This document shows, in pieces, positions 1 to 8,022 of a stretch of 64,000 nucleotides of DNA (positions are counted from its first letter, which is position 1; each line of letters starts with the position of its first letter). The DNA is from Variovorax sp. J22P240 (GTDB lineage Bacteria; Pseudomonadota; Gammaproteobacteria; Burkholderiales; Burkholderiaceae_C). The notes under the pieces were generated by a model, which was not told the DNA's origin, ran no database searches, and saw only the letters and a list, made by a program, of their open reading frames with translations. The stretch spans positions 310,001-374,000 of the forward strand of contig NZ_JASZYR010000004.1 of assembly GCF_030316855.1 (NCBI RefSeq). Direction: 5' to 3'. The translations under genes were made by a program, and so were the position numbers.

Positions 1-68
1 TCGTCCTGCAGACCTGCAAGGGCGACCTGTCCGTCGAGAAGTGGGCAGACATCTGCCAGACGCATTGA
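1..68 (+). CDS. 3' end of an unidentified protein
   Basis: Only the last 21 codons of this gene lie in the window. The frame that reads through from base 3 ends in a TGA at 66-68, and its C-terminus reads VLQTCKGDLSVEKWADICQTH shortened here to its closing residues KWADICQTH. I do not recognise the family from so little. It ends 18 bases before the hydroquinone dioxygenase large subunit, on the same strand, and the gap holds that gene's ribosome binding site (GAGGAG). It is therefore probably an upstream member of the same operon and could encode the enzyme that makes hydroquinone, but that is only positional inference. Confidence 0.5.
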   Translation, partial: VLQTCKGDLSVEKWADICQTH

Positions 69-86
69 GCCACGAGGAGCACCACC

Positions 87-1094
87 ATGAACGCACCCGC
101 TGAACTTGCCAAGGTCATCGCGTCGCAGCCCGACGCCACGCTCGGCTACAAGGACTTCTCGCTCGGCAGCTTCGGCTTCCGCCGCGACGAGTATTTCGCG
201 CACATCACCTGGAAGACCCGCGACGGCCGGCCGATGAGCCACACGTTGGACATCGGCAACTACCTGCGCGCACTGATGCGCGACGTGGCCTGGGGCTTCT
301 TCTATGGATGGGTCAACTTCGACGACGTGGTCGGCACGGTCAACCACTACCAGTCGGTCGACCTCTATGCGGGCAGCTTCAACGGCACGATGAAGGAAGC
401 CGGCATCGACCTGCTCGAGAACTTCCCGACCGCGCAGATCCGTGCGACCTTCGAGGCCATGCTCGACGACTGGACCAACGAGAGCTTCGATCCGTTCTCG
501 GCACCGCAGGAAACCGGTTCGCCCTACGGCCGCAAGAAGGGCAACAACACGGCCAAGATCACCCGGGCGCGCGAACTTGCCAAACGCTGCGTCGGCCTGA
601 AGGGCGACCTCGACCTGCGCAGTGACGAGCGCGGCGCGCCCGTCAACCGCGCCTTCGCCGATGTGCCGCAGGGCCAGCCCGAGCTGTATCCCGAACCCGG
701 CTTCGAGAACGAGGTGCACGCCTTCAATCTCTTCGGCTTCCTGAGCCGCTCGCAGGTCACGTGGAACCCGAGCTTCACCTCGGTCGTCAAGCACAGCTAC
801 ATGTGTCCGACGACGGAAGAGCACATCCTGCCGATCATCCACGGCAACGACCGCGTCGAGTGGTTCTTCCAGATGACCGACGAGATCCACTGGGACTGTG
901 GCGACAAGAACACCGGCAAGCCGATGGCGCGCGTGATCATGAAGGCCGGCGACATGGCCGCCATGCCCGCCTACTGCCGCCATCAGGGCTACAGCCCCAA
1001 GCGCTCGATGCTGCTGGTCTGGGAGAACGGCTCGCCGAGCCTTGTCTACGAGATCCAGAAGGGCGAAAGCCCTGAAATTCCGGTCGAGTTCTAG
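87..1094 (+). CDS. pnpD: Hydroquinone 1,2-dioxygenase large subunit (PnpD/HapD type)
   Basis: This 335-residue protein is the likely iron-binding subunit of a two-component hydroquinone 1,2-dioxygenase, which opens hydroquinone to 4-hydroxymuconic semialdehyde in the cytoplasm. The C-terminal half is cupin-like and carries H-x-N-x3-E (His252, Asn254, Glu258 in IIHGNDRVE) and a later His299 in YCRHQGY. From memory the iron ligands of PnpD in the para-nitrophenol pathway are His256, Asn258, Glu262 and His303, so all four are present at a constant offset of four. The length also fits the large subunit (about 335-340). The start has a GAGGAG ribosome binding site. The small subunit, semialdehyde dehydrogenase and maleylacetate reductase follow in the expected set, which makes a generic cupin assignment much less likely. 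Confidence 0.85.
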   Translation: MNAPAELAKVIASQPDATLGYKDFSLGSFGFRRDEYFAHITWKTRDGRPMSHTLDIGNYLRALMRDVAWGFFYGWVNFDDVVGTVNHYQSVDLYAGSFNGTMKEAGIDLLENFPTAQIRATFEAMLDDWTNESFDPFSAPQETGSPYGRKKGNNTAKITRARELAKRCVGLKGDLDLRSDERGAPVNRAFADVPQGQPELYPEPGFENEVHAFNLFGFLSRSQVTWNPSFTSVVKHSYMCPTTEEHILPIIHGNDRVEWFFQMTDEIHWDCGDKNTGKPMARVIMKAGDMAAMPAYCRHQGYSPKRSMLLVWENGSPSLVYEIQKGESPEIPVEF

Positions 1095-1130
1095 GACGTA
1101 TCCAAAGAGCGTGGCCATCTGCGCGCCGCG

Positions 1131-1144
1131 CTCCTCGCGAGGAG
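1131..1144. repeat. 14-bp perfect palindrome between pnpD and pnpC
   Basis: CTCCTCGCGAGGAG is a perfect 14-base palindrome in the 147-base gap between the two dioxygenase subunit genes. The rest of the gap is GC-rich and shows no gene. The right arm looks like a ribosome binding site (GAGGAG) but no start codon follows at a suitable distance. It could form a short hairpin in the transcript and so affect subunit ratio, or be a regulator site; nothing in the sequence decides between these. Confidence 0.35.
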
Positions 1145-1241
1145 ACAAAACCAGGGCAGGCCGCGGCCGGTTCCGCGCCGGCGCGGCATCGTGCCGTCGA
1201 CAACCCGTCCGTATCGGACCCAGCGAAGAAGGAGACACATC

Positions 1242-1703
1242 ATGGCCCTCACCCGTCAATCCATGACCGACGAGCAACGCAAGTCGGTGGCGCTCGAATA
1301 CCTCAAGGCCTATGACAACGGTGGCGTCACGTCCACCGGCGGCTCGATCCTGGACCTGTTCGCGGACGACGCGCAGGTGTACTTCCCCAAATGGGGCCTG
1401 GCCACCGGCAAGGAACAGATCGGCAAGCTGTTCGGTGAAGTCGGCAGCCGGGGCAAGTCCATCAGGCACGACTACGCGGGCTTCAACTGGATCTTCTCGG
1501 GCACCGATCTCTTCGCATGCGAAGGAACGAGCTATGGCGAACACGCCGACGGCCCCTGGCGCGCCGGCGTTCCGGAATGGGGTGCGGGCCGGTGGTGCGA
1601 TGTATTCGAGGTCCGCGACTGGCTCATTCAACGCTGCTTCATCTATCTCGACCCCGACTACGCGGGCAAGGACACCGCCCGCTACCCCTGGCTTGAAAAA
1701 TGA
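1242..1703 (+). CDS. pnpC: Hydroquinone 1,2-dioxygenase small subunit (PnpC/HapC type)
   Basis: The gene encodes 153 residues and is read as the small partner of the hydroquinone dioxygenase, roughly the 160-residue size of PnpC/HapC. The start is ATG 1242, chosen because GAAGGAG lies seven bases upstream; an in-frame extension to 1191 has no such site. The sequence looks like the NTF2/SnoaL cone fold: an N-terminal helix (EQRKSVALEYLKAYDNGG), then LFADDAQVYFPKWG and a Trp-rich C-terminal half (GAGRWCDVFEVRDWLIQR). In the known enzyme this subunit does not supply iron ligands. Without the neighbours it would be called only an NTF2-like protein; adjacency to the large subunit carries the assignment. 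Confidence 0.75.
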   Translation: MALTRQSMTDEQRKSVALEYLKAYDNGGVTSTGGSILDLFADDAQVYFPKWGLATGKEQIGKLFGEVGSRGKSIRHDYAGFNWIFSGTDLFACEGTSYGEHADGPWRAGVPEWGAGRWCDVFEVRDWLIQRCFIYLDPDYAGKDTARYPWLEK

Positions 1704-1800
1704 CACACCCCCAGGTTTCGCGCACTTCGTGTCGCTTCGCCAACCCCCTTGCAGGGGGCACCACCTGCGGCCCGGCGGAGTCGGTTCCGCGGTGTTCCTG
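1704..1800. repeat. Comamonadaceae-type intergenic repeat, copy 1
   Basis: The space between pnpC and the dehydrogenase gene contains a mosaic element beginning near CCCCCAGG (1708) with CACTTCGTGTCGCTTCG, then a stem-loop CCCCCT-TGC-AGGGGG (1744-1758), then GGCCCGGCGGAGTCGG. This is the style of repeat I recall scattered between genes in Variovorax and relatives. A second, degenerate copy sits near 48650-48722. The hairpin has no T-run and lies inside an operon, so it is not an obvious terminator, though it could reduce read-through or stabilise the upstream message. Confidence 0.6.
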
Positions 1801-1831
1801 AAATTGCAGTGACTGCTTTAGAGAATCTCCC

Positions 1832-3340
1832 ATGAACCTCGCAGACATCCAGCAGGCCGCCGGCCTGAAGACGCCGATCCGGCGCCAGCTCTTCATCGAC
1901 GGACGCTTCGTCGATGCCGAATCGGGCGAGACGCTCGCGACGCTGAATCCGCACGACAACTCGACGATCGCCGACGTCGCGCTCGCGGGCAAGGCCGATG
2001 TCGACAAGGCCGTGGCCGCGGCCAAGCGCGCCTTTCCGGCGTGGAGCCGCATGGCGGCGGCCGACCGTGGGCGCATCCTGCTCAAGCTGGCAGACCTCAT
2101 CGAAGCCAACACCGAAGAACTCGCGCGCCTCGAATCGCTGGACACGGGGCACCCAGTGCGCGATTCGCGCAAGCTCGACGTGCCTCGCACGGCGGCGTGC
2201 TTCCGCTATTTCGGCGGCATGGCCGACAAGTTCCAGGGCGAGACCATTCCAGTCGAAGCGGGCTTTCTCAACTACACGCTGCGTGAGCCGGTCGGCATCG
2301 TCGGGCAGGTGGTGCCGTGGAACTTCCCGCTCATGTTCACGAGCTGGAAAATGGCGCCGGCGCTCGCGGCCGGCAACTGCATCGTGATGAAGCCGGCCGA
2401 GATCACGCCGCTCAGCTCGCTCAAGATCGTCGAGCTGATGGCCGAGGCCGGCATGCCCGACGGCGTGGTCAACATGGTGCCGGGGCTGGGCCACGTCGTG
2501 GGCCAGTACATCGCGGAGCATCCCGAGATCGCGAAGATCGCCTTCACCGGCAGCACCGCGACCGGTCGGAAAGTCGTGCAGGCGAGCGCGGGCAATCTCA
2601 AGAAGGTGCAGCTCGAACTCGGCGGCAAGGGTCCGAACATCGTGTTCGAGGATGCCTTCCTGCCGGCCGCGGTCAACGGCAGCGCTTGGGCCATCTTCCA
2701 CAACCAGGGGCAAGCCTGCATCGCCGGCTCGCGGCTGATGCTGCACGAGAAGATCGCCGACGCCTTCCTCGACAAGTTCATTCCGCTCGCGCAGTCGATC
2801 CGGCTCGGCAACCCGCTCGACGATGCAACCGAGATGGGCCCGCTCACGAGCGCGCAACACCGCGAGCGCGTGCTGGCCTATGTCGATGTGGCGAAAGGCG
2901 AGGGCGGGGAAGTGCTCGCCGGCGGCAAGTCGCCAGGCGGCGACCTCGCGCGCGGCTGTTATGTCGAGCCCACCGTGGTGCGCGCGAAGTCCTACCGCGA
3001 CCGCGTGGCGCAGGAAGAAGTGTTCGGCCCTTTCGTCACCGTGCTCACCTTCAAGACCGACGAAGAGGCCATGGAAATCGCCAACGGCACCGACTACGGC
3101 CTCGGCAGCGGCCTGTGGACCAGCAATCTGCAGCGCGCCCACCGCGTTGCGCGCGACCTGCACGCCGGCATGGTCTGGATCAACAGCTACAAGCGCGTGA
3201 ATCCCGGCTCGCCCTTCGGCGGCGTCGGCCAGAGCGGCTACGGCCGCGAGATGGGTTTCGACGCGATGCGCGAGTACACGCAGGTGAAAAGCGTCTGGGT
3301 CAACATCGACGCCCAGATCCCACCTCACTTCGTACGTTGA
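1832..3340 (+). CDS. pnpE: 4-hydroxymuconic semialdehyde dehydrogenase (aldehyde dehydrogenase family)
   Basis: This 502-residue NAD(P)-dependent aldehyde dehydrogenase probably oxidises 4-hydroxymuconic semialdehyde to maleylacetate, the second step of hydroquinone catabolism. The family signatures are intact: the glutamate motif LELGGKGPN with Glu262 and the catalytic cysteine Cys296 in NQGQACIAGSR, plus the cofactor region FTGSTATGRKV. The length is typical for the superfamily. Sequence alone would allow other substrates such as betaine aldehyde or 2-hydroxymuconic semialdehyde; the position between the hydroquinone dioxygenase genes and maleylacetate reductase gives the substrate. The stop is five bases from the next start, so the two genes are almost certainly co-transcribed. 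Confidence 0.8.
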   Translation: MNLADIQQAAGLKTPIRRQLFIDGRFVDAESGETLATLNPHDNSTIADVALAGKADVDKAVAAAKRAFPAWSRMAAADRGRILLKLADLIEANTEELARLESLDTGHPVRDSRKLDVPRTAACFRYFGGMADKFQGETIPVEAGFLNYTLREPVGIVGQVVPWNFPLMFTSWKMAPALAAGNCIVMKPAEITPLSSLKIVELMAEAGMPDGVVNMVPGLGHVVGQYIAEHPEIAKIAFTGSTATGRKVVQASAGNLKKVQLELGGKGPNIVFEDAFLPAAVNGSAWAIFHNQGQACIAGSRLMLHEKIADAFLDKFIPLAQSIRLGNPLDDATEMGPLTSAQHRERVLAYVDVAKGEGGEVLAGGKSPGGDLARGCYVEPTVVRAKSYRDRVAQEEVFGPFVTVLTFKTDEEAMEIANGTDYGLGSGLWTSNLQRAHRVARDLHAGMVWINSYKRVNPGSPFGGVGQSGYGREMGFDAMREYTQVKSVWVNIDAQIPPHFVR

Positions 3341-3345
3341 CCACC

Positions 3346-4413
3346 ATGCGCGACTTCATCTACACCAGCCACCCCCAACGTGTCGTCTTCGGCGCCGGCT
3401 CTCTCCGGCACCTCGCGCGCGAGATCGACGCGCTGGGTGCGCGGCGCGCGCTGGTGCTGTCCACACCCGAGCAGCGTGGCCAGGCCGAGCGTGTCGCCGA
3501 CATGCTCGGCGCGCAAGCGGCGGGCATCTTCGATCGCGCGGTGATGCACGTGCCGATCGAGACCGCGCGCGAGGCACGCGAAGTCGCACGCAAGCTCGAC
3601 GCCGACTGCGCCGTGGCCATCGGCGGCGGCTCGACCACCGGCCTGGGCAAGGCCATCGCGCTCGATTCCGGTCTGCCGATCCTCGCGATACCGACCACCT
3701 ATGCCGGCAGCGAGATGACGCCGATCTACGGCCTCACCGAGGCCGGACTCAAGAAGACAGGCAAGGACCCGCGCGTACTGCCGCGCACGGTGATCTACGA
3801 CCCCGAGCTGTCCCGAACACTTCCAGTGGGACTCAGCGTGACCAGCGGCATCAACGCGATCGCCCACGCGGCGGAAGGCCTCTATGCGCAGGACAGCAAT
3901 CCGGTGATGGATCTGATGGCGCGCGAAGGCATCGCGGCGATCGCTCGGGCGCTGCCGTTGATCCGGCTGCAACCCGACGACATCGAGGCGCGGGCCGATG
4001 CGCTCTACGGCGCGTGGCTCTGCGGCAGCGTGCTCGGCAGCGTGGGCATGGCCTTGCATCACAAGCTGTGCCACACATTGGGCGGCAGCTTCAACCTGCC
4101 GCATGCGGAAGTGCATACGGTGGTGCTGCCGCATGCGATCGCCTTCAACGCCGAAGCGGCACCGCGGGCGATGGACCGTATTGCCCAATCGCTCGGTACG
4201 GAATCTGCGGCCGCAGGGCTCTATGCGCTCGCCCGCGACAACGGTGCGCCCGTTGCGCTCAAAGACATCGGCATGCGCGCGGAAGACCTCGACCGCGCGG
4301 CCGACCTTGCCGTGAACAACCCCTACTGGAATCCGCGGCCCTTCGGTCCCGCCGAGCGCGACGCCATCCGAGCGCTGCTCCAGCGGGCTTTCGACGGCGA
4401 TCCCCCGCGCTGA
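3346..4413 (+). CDS. pnpF: Maleylacetate reductase
   Basis: The 355-residue product belongs to the iron-containing alcohol dehydrogenase family and should reduce maleylacetate to 3-oxoadipate with NAD(P)H. Visible marks are the N-terminal YTSHPQRVVFGAGSL typical of maleylacetate reductases, the nucleotide loop AIGGGSTTGLGKAIA, PTTYAGSEMT, and the metal-site histidines in HHKLCHTLGG and LPHAEVHTVVLPHA. It receives product from both ring-cleavage arms of the block, hydroquinone via the dehydrogenase upstream and hydroxyquinol via the intradiol enzyme at 11686. Its own product is the substrate of the PcaIJ transferase at 29968. ATG 3346 follows the preceding stop by five bases. Confidence 0.9.
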   Translation: MRDFIYTSHPQRVVFGAGSLRHLAREIDALGARRALVLSTPEQRGQAERVADMLGAQAAGIFDRAVMHVPIETAREAREVARKLDADCAVAIGGGSTTGLGKAIALDSGLPILAIPTTYAGSEMTPIYGLTEAGLKKTGKDPRVLPRTVIYDPELSRTLPVGLSVTSGINAIAHAAEGLYAQDSNPVMDLMAREGIAAIARALPLIRLQPDDIEARADALYGAWLCGSVLGSVGMALHHKLCHTLGGSFNLPHAEVHTVVLPHAIAFNAEAAPRAMDRIAQSLGTESAAAGLYALARDNGAPVALKDIGMRAEDLDRAADLAVNNPYWNPRPFGPAERDAIRALLQRAFDGDPPR

Positions 4414-4461
4414 AGCCACATCCGAATTTGTGCAGGAAGAGAAAGAACGAAGGAGACAACC

Positions 4462-5721
4462 ATGACAATGAATCGCAGACAGTTCACCCAGGCCGCGGCC
4501 GCACTGGCAGCCACTGGCGCCACACCCCTGGCCTTCGCGGCAGACACGCTCAAGATCGGCTACGTGTCACCGCAGACCGGACCGCTCGCGCCCTTCGGTG
4601 AGGCGGACAAGTGGGTCATCGACCAGATGAAGACCGCCTTCAAGGACGGCATCAGCGTCGGCGGCAAGAAGTACGACGTGCAGATCGTGCTGAAGGATAG
4701 CCAGTCCAATCCCAACCGCGCGGGCGAGGTCGCCAACGACCTGATCCTCAAGGACAAGGTCGCTCTCGTGCTCACCGCCGGCACGCCCGAGACCGCCAAC
4801 CCGGTGAGCGATGCCTGCGAACTCAACGAAGTGCCCTGCGTCTCCAGCGTAGTGCCATGGCAGCCATGGTTCTTCGGCCGTAAGGGCGATCCGGCGAAGG
4901 GCTTCAATTGGACGTACCACCTGTTCTGGGGCCTGGAAGATGTCATCGCCAACTTCACGAACGGCTGGAAATCCATACCGACCAACAAGAAGGTCGGCGG
5001 ACTCTTCCCCAACGACGGTGACGGCAACGCGTGGGGCGACAAGGAACTCGGCTTTCCGAAGCCGCTTTCGCAGATGGGCTTCACCCTCGTCGATCCGGGC
5101 CGCTTCCAGAATGGCACTCAGGACTTCAGCGCACAGATCGCGGCCTTCAAGAAGGATGGCGTGGAGATCGTCACGGGCGTGGTGATCCCACCCGACGCCA
5201 AGACCTTTCTCACGCAGGCGCGGCAGCAGGGCTTCCGGCCGAAGATCATCACGCTCGGCAAGGCGTTGCTGTTCCCTGGCGCGATCGACGCACTGGGTGA
5301 CCTGGGCGACGGGCTGTCGACCGAGGTGTGGTGGAGCCCGTCGCATCCCTTCACCTCCAGCCTGACGAAGCAGAGTGCCAAGTCGCTGGCCGAGGCCTAC
5401 GAGGCGGGTGCGAAGAAGCAATGGACGCAGCCGATCGGCTTCGCGCACGCCTTGTTCGAGGTGGCGGCCGATGCGCTGTCGCGTTCCAAGTCGGTGAAGG
5501 CCTCCGACGTCCGCGATGCGGTGGCCGCGACCTCGCTCGCGACCGTGGTCGGCCCGGTGAAGTGGGGTGGGCAGGGGCCGTTCAAGAACGTCAGCAAGAC
5601 GCCGCTGGTGCTCGGCCAATGGGGGAAGGGAACGAAGTACAAGCACGAACTGACGATCGTGAGCAACGAGGCCGCGACCAACATTCCGGTTGGCGGCAAG
5701 CTCCGGCCGATGCCCGCGTAA
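4462..5721 (+). CDS. Liv-type ABC transporter substrate-binding protein
   Basis: This 419-residue protein is the periplasmic receptor of the branched-chain-amino-acid-type importer encoded downstream. The N-terminus MTMNRRQFTQ followed by an Ala-rich hydrophobic stretch ending near AFAADT is a twin-arginine-like signal peptide. The mature start LKIGYVSPQTGPLAPFGEAD is typical of type 1 periplasmic binding proteins (LivK/Peripla_BP_6). ATG 4462 has AAGGAG seven bases upstream. In Burkholderiales such receptors often bind aromatic acids rather than amino acids. Its place straight after the hydroquinone genes suggests an aromatic ligand, which the sequence cannot name. Confidence 0.85.
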   Translation: MTMNRRQFTQAAAALAATGATPLAFAADTLKIGYVSPQTGPLAPFGEADKWVIDQMKTAFKDGISVGGKKYDVQIVLKDSQSNPNRAGEVANDLILKDKVALVLTAGTPETANPVSDACELNEVPCVSSVVPWQPWFFGRKGDPAKGFNWTYHLFWGLEDVIANFTNGWKSIPTNKKVGGLFPNDGDGNAWGDKELGFPKPLSQMGFTLVDPGRFQNGTQDFSAQIAAFKKDGVEIVTGVVIPPDAKTFLTQARQQGFRPKIITLGKALLFPGAIDALGDLGDGLSTEVWWSPSHPFTSSLTKQSAKSLAEAYEAGAKKQWTQPIGFAHALFEVAADALSRSKSVKASDVRDAVAATSLATVVGPVKWGGQGPFKNVSKTPLVLGQWGKGTKYKHELTIVSNEAATNIPVGGKLRPMPA

Positions 5722-5726
5722 GCGCC

Positions 5727-6446
5727 ATGCCACTGCTCTCATTGCACGCCGTCAGCAAGTCCTACGGCGCGCTCAAGGTCACCGACGACATCACGCTCGC
5801 GGTGACCGAGGGCGAGACGCTGGGCATCCTCGGGCCGAACGGCGCGGGCAAGACCACGCTGTTCAACCTGATCTCGGGCGACGTGCGCGTGGATGCGGGC
5901 CGTGTCGAGTACGAGGGCAGGGATGTGACTACGCTCAAGCCGCACCAGCGCTGCCATGCCGGCATCGGCCGCAGCTACCAGGTGCCGCAGCCCTTCGGCA
6001 ACATGAGCGTGTTCGAGAACCTCGTGACCGCCGCCTGCTTCGGCGCTCAGGAGCGCGAGCAGGAGGCCTGGCAGACGGCGCACGAGGTGCTGGTGCAGAC
6101 AGGCCTGATGCCGCATGCGAACAAGCCGGCCGGCGGCCTGACGTTGCTGGACCGCAAGCGGCTCGAACTCGCACGTGCGCTCGCGACGCGGCCGAAGCTG
6201 CTGCTGCTCGACGAGATCGCGGGCGGACTGACGGAGCCTGAGGCGCGACAACTGGTCGAGGAGCTTCAGGAGATCAAGGCGCGCGGCGTGACCATGATCT
6301 GGATCGAGCATGTGGTCCATGCGCTGCTGTCGCTGGCCGACCGGCTGTTCGTCATCAACTTCGGGCAGAAGCTGGCGGAGGGCGAGCCGCGGGCGGTGAT
6401 GAACGATCCTGAAGTGCGGCGCGTGTACATGGGGATGGAAGCATGA
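5727..6446 (+). CDS. livG: Liv-type ABC transporter ATPase (LivG type)
   Basis: A 239-residue ATP-binding subunit of the importer. Walker A is GPNGAGKTTL and Walker B LLLLDEIAGGL; the long post-Walker segment and IWIEHVVHAL at the switch are LivG features. The signature helix is divergent (AGGLTLLDRKRLELARAL instead of LSGGQ), which is normal for this subfamily. The start ATG 5727 lies five bases after the receptor's stop, and the end overlaps livF by four bases (ATGA), so translation is probably coupled. It pairs with LivF (6443) to drive the LivH/LivM channel at the cytoplasmic face. Confidence 0.9.
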   Translation: MPLLSLHAVSKSYGALKVTDDITLAVTEGETLGILGPNGAGKTTLFNLISGDVRVDAGRVEYEGRDVTTLKPHQRCHAGIGRSYQVPQPFGNMSVFENLVTAACFGAQEREQEAWQTAHEVLVQTGLMPHANKPAGGLTLLDRKRLELARALATRPKLLLLDEIAGGLTEPEARQLVEELQEIKARGVTMIWIEHVVHALLSLADRLFVINFGQKLAEGEPRAVMNDPEVRRVYMGMEA

Positions 6447-7144
6447 CCGCGCTGCTGGACGCCCGCGGCCTCGAGGCCTTTTACGGCGACGCGCAGGCGC
6501 TCTTCGGCGTCGACTTCGAGCTGTCACAGGGCGAACTGGTCGCAGTGATCGGATCGAACGGCGCGGGCAAGTCGACCCTGCTCAAGTGCCTGACGGGTCT
6601 GGTGCGCGCGCCCCGCGAGGCTGTGCATTTCAAGGGCGAGGCGATCGGCGGCCTGCCACCGGGCGAGATCGTGAAGCGCGGTCTCGCGATGGTGCCGGAA
6701 GGGCGGCGGCTGTTCCCCAGCCTCAGCGTCGAAGAGAACCTGCAGATCGGCGGCCTCACCGGCCGCAAGGGGCCGTGGAATCTGGACCGCCTCTACGGGC
6801 TTTTTCCCATCCTCGCGGAAAAGCGCCACAACCCCGGCACGGCGCTCTCGGGTGGTCAGCAGCAGATGGTGGCCCTCGGCCGTGCACTCATGAGCAATCC
6901 CGAAGTGCTCCTGTGCGACGAACTCTCACTGGGTCTCGCGCCCATCGTGATCCGCGAAATCTATGCCGCGATGCCCGACATCACGCGCGAAGGCATGACG
7001 GTCGTGATCGTGGAGCAGGACGTGACGATGGCGCAACGTGTGTCGCAACGCATCTACTGCCTGCAGGAAGGGCGCGTGTCGCTGCAGGGGCGCTCGAACG
7101 CCCTCACGCGCGAGCAGATCTCGCAGGCCTATTTCGGCCTCTGA
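6443..7144 (+). CDS. livF: Liv-type ABC transporter ATPase (LivF type)
   Basis: A 233-residue ATPase forming the second nucleotide-binding subunit of the importer. Walker A GSNGAGKSTLLK, the Q-loop region MVPEGRRLFPSLSVEENL (the PEGR form typical of LivF), signature LSGGQQQMVALGRAL and Walker B EVLLCDELSLGLAP are all present. The start overlaps the livG stop as ATGA. The length matches the usual LivF of about 235. Together with livG, livH, livM and the receptor at 4462 it makes a complete five-part Liv-type system, though livM is displaced about 3.5 kb downstream. Confidence 0.92.
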   Translation: MTALLDARGLEAFYGDAQALFGVDFELSQGELVAVIGSNGAGKSTLLKCLTGLVRAPREAVHFKGEAIGGLPPGEIVKRGLAMVPEGRRLFPSLSVEENLQIGGLTGRKGPWNLDRLYGLFPILAEKRHNPGTALSGGQQQMVALGRALMSNPEVLLCDELSLGLAPIVIREIYAAMPDITREGMTVVIVEQDVTMAQRVSQRIYCLQEGRVSLQGRSNALTREQISQAYFGL

Positions 7145-7156
7145 AGGACACACAAC

Positions 7157-8014
7157 GTGCTTGAAACCATCCTCCAGGGCATCCTGCTCGGCGGCCTCTA
7201 CACGCTCTTCGCGCTCGGGCAGTCGCTGATGTTCGGCGTCATGCGCCTCACCAACACCGCGCAGGGCGACTTCATCATCCTCGGCGCCTTCGCGGTGATC
7301 GCGGGCACCACGCTGTTCGGCGATGCGCCGCTGCTGATCACGCTCGCGGTGCTGCCGGTGGCCTTCGCCTTCGGCTATGCGCTGCAACGCTATGTGCTCA
7401 ACGGCACGCTGGGCAAGGACCCACTGCCTTCGCTGGTCGTCACCTTCGGTCTGTCGATCGTGATCCAGAACCTGCTGCTCGAAGTGTTCTCCGCCGATCC
7501 GCGATCCATCGAGACCGGCGGGCTCAACACGCAGGGGCTGCGCATCGGCGAGTCGCTGTCGCTCGGCGTGCTGCCGCTCATCGTGCTGGCGATTGCGCTG
7601 GTGGCGACCGGTGCGCTGCAATGGCTGTTCGCGAACACGGCGCTCGGCCGCTCCTTTCGCGCGGTGTCGGACGACCGCGAGATCGCCGAATTGATGGGGC
7701 TCAACGCAAAGAGGGTCTATGCGCTGGCGACCGCCATCGCCTTCGTGCTGATCGCGGTGGCAGGCGCGCTGCAGGGCATGCGCACCACGGTGTCGCCGTC
7801 GGACGGGCCGCTGCTGCTGCTCTTCGCATTCGAGGCCGTGATCATCGGCGGCATGGGTTCCTTCTGGGGCACGCTGGCCGGCGCGATGATCCTGGGCGTC
7901 ACGCAGCAGATCGGCTTTCGCTTCGATCCGGGGTGGGGCATCTGGGTCGGCCATCTGGTGTTCCTGCTCGTGCTGGTGCTTCGGCCGCAGGGGCTGTTCC
8001 CCAAGACACGCTGA
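7157..8014 (+). CDS. livH: Liv-type ABC transporter permease (LivH type)
   Basis: A 285-residue inner-membrane permease with about eight hydrophobic segments. The opening LETILQGILLGGLYTLFALG and the internal loop FRAVSDDREIAELMGLN, where the ATPase docks, are standard LivH features. The annotated start is GTG 7157 preceded by GAAGGA, and no ATG gives a better alignment to the family. It follows livF by twelve bases. It should dimerise with LivM (10626), whose gene is separated from it by a hydrolase and a Bug receptor gene, an uncommon arrangement for a liv operon. Confidence 0.9.
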   Translation: MLETILQGILLGGLYTLFALGQSLMFGVMRLTNTAQGDFIILGAFAVIAGTTLFGDAPLLITLAVLPVAFAFGYALQRYVLNGTLGKDPLPSLVVTFGLSIVIQNLLLEVFSADPRSIETGGLNTQGLRIGESLSLGVLPLIVLAIALVATGALQWLFANTALGRSFRAVSDDREIAELMGLNAKRVYALATAIAFVLIAVAGALQGMRTTVSPSDGPLLLLFAFEAVIIGGMGSFWGTLAGAMILGVTQQIGFRFDPGWGIWVGHLVFLLVLVLRPQGLFPKTR

Positions 8015-8022
8015 GGGCAGGC

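Noticed and set aside
1682-3328. Open frame of 548 codons on the - strand
   Set aside because: It is the complement of the aldehyde dehydrogenase gene, which has intact catalytic motifs; the antisense product has none.
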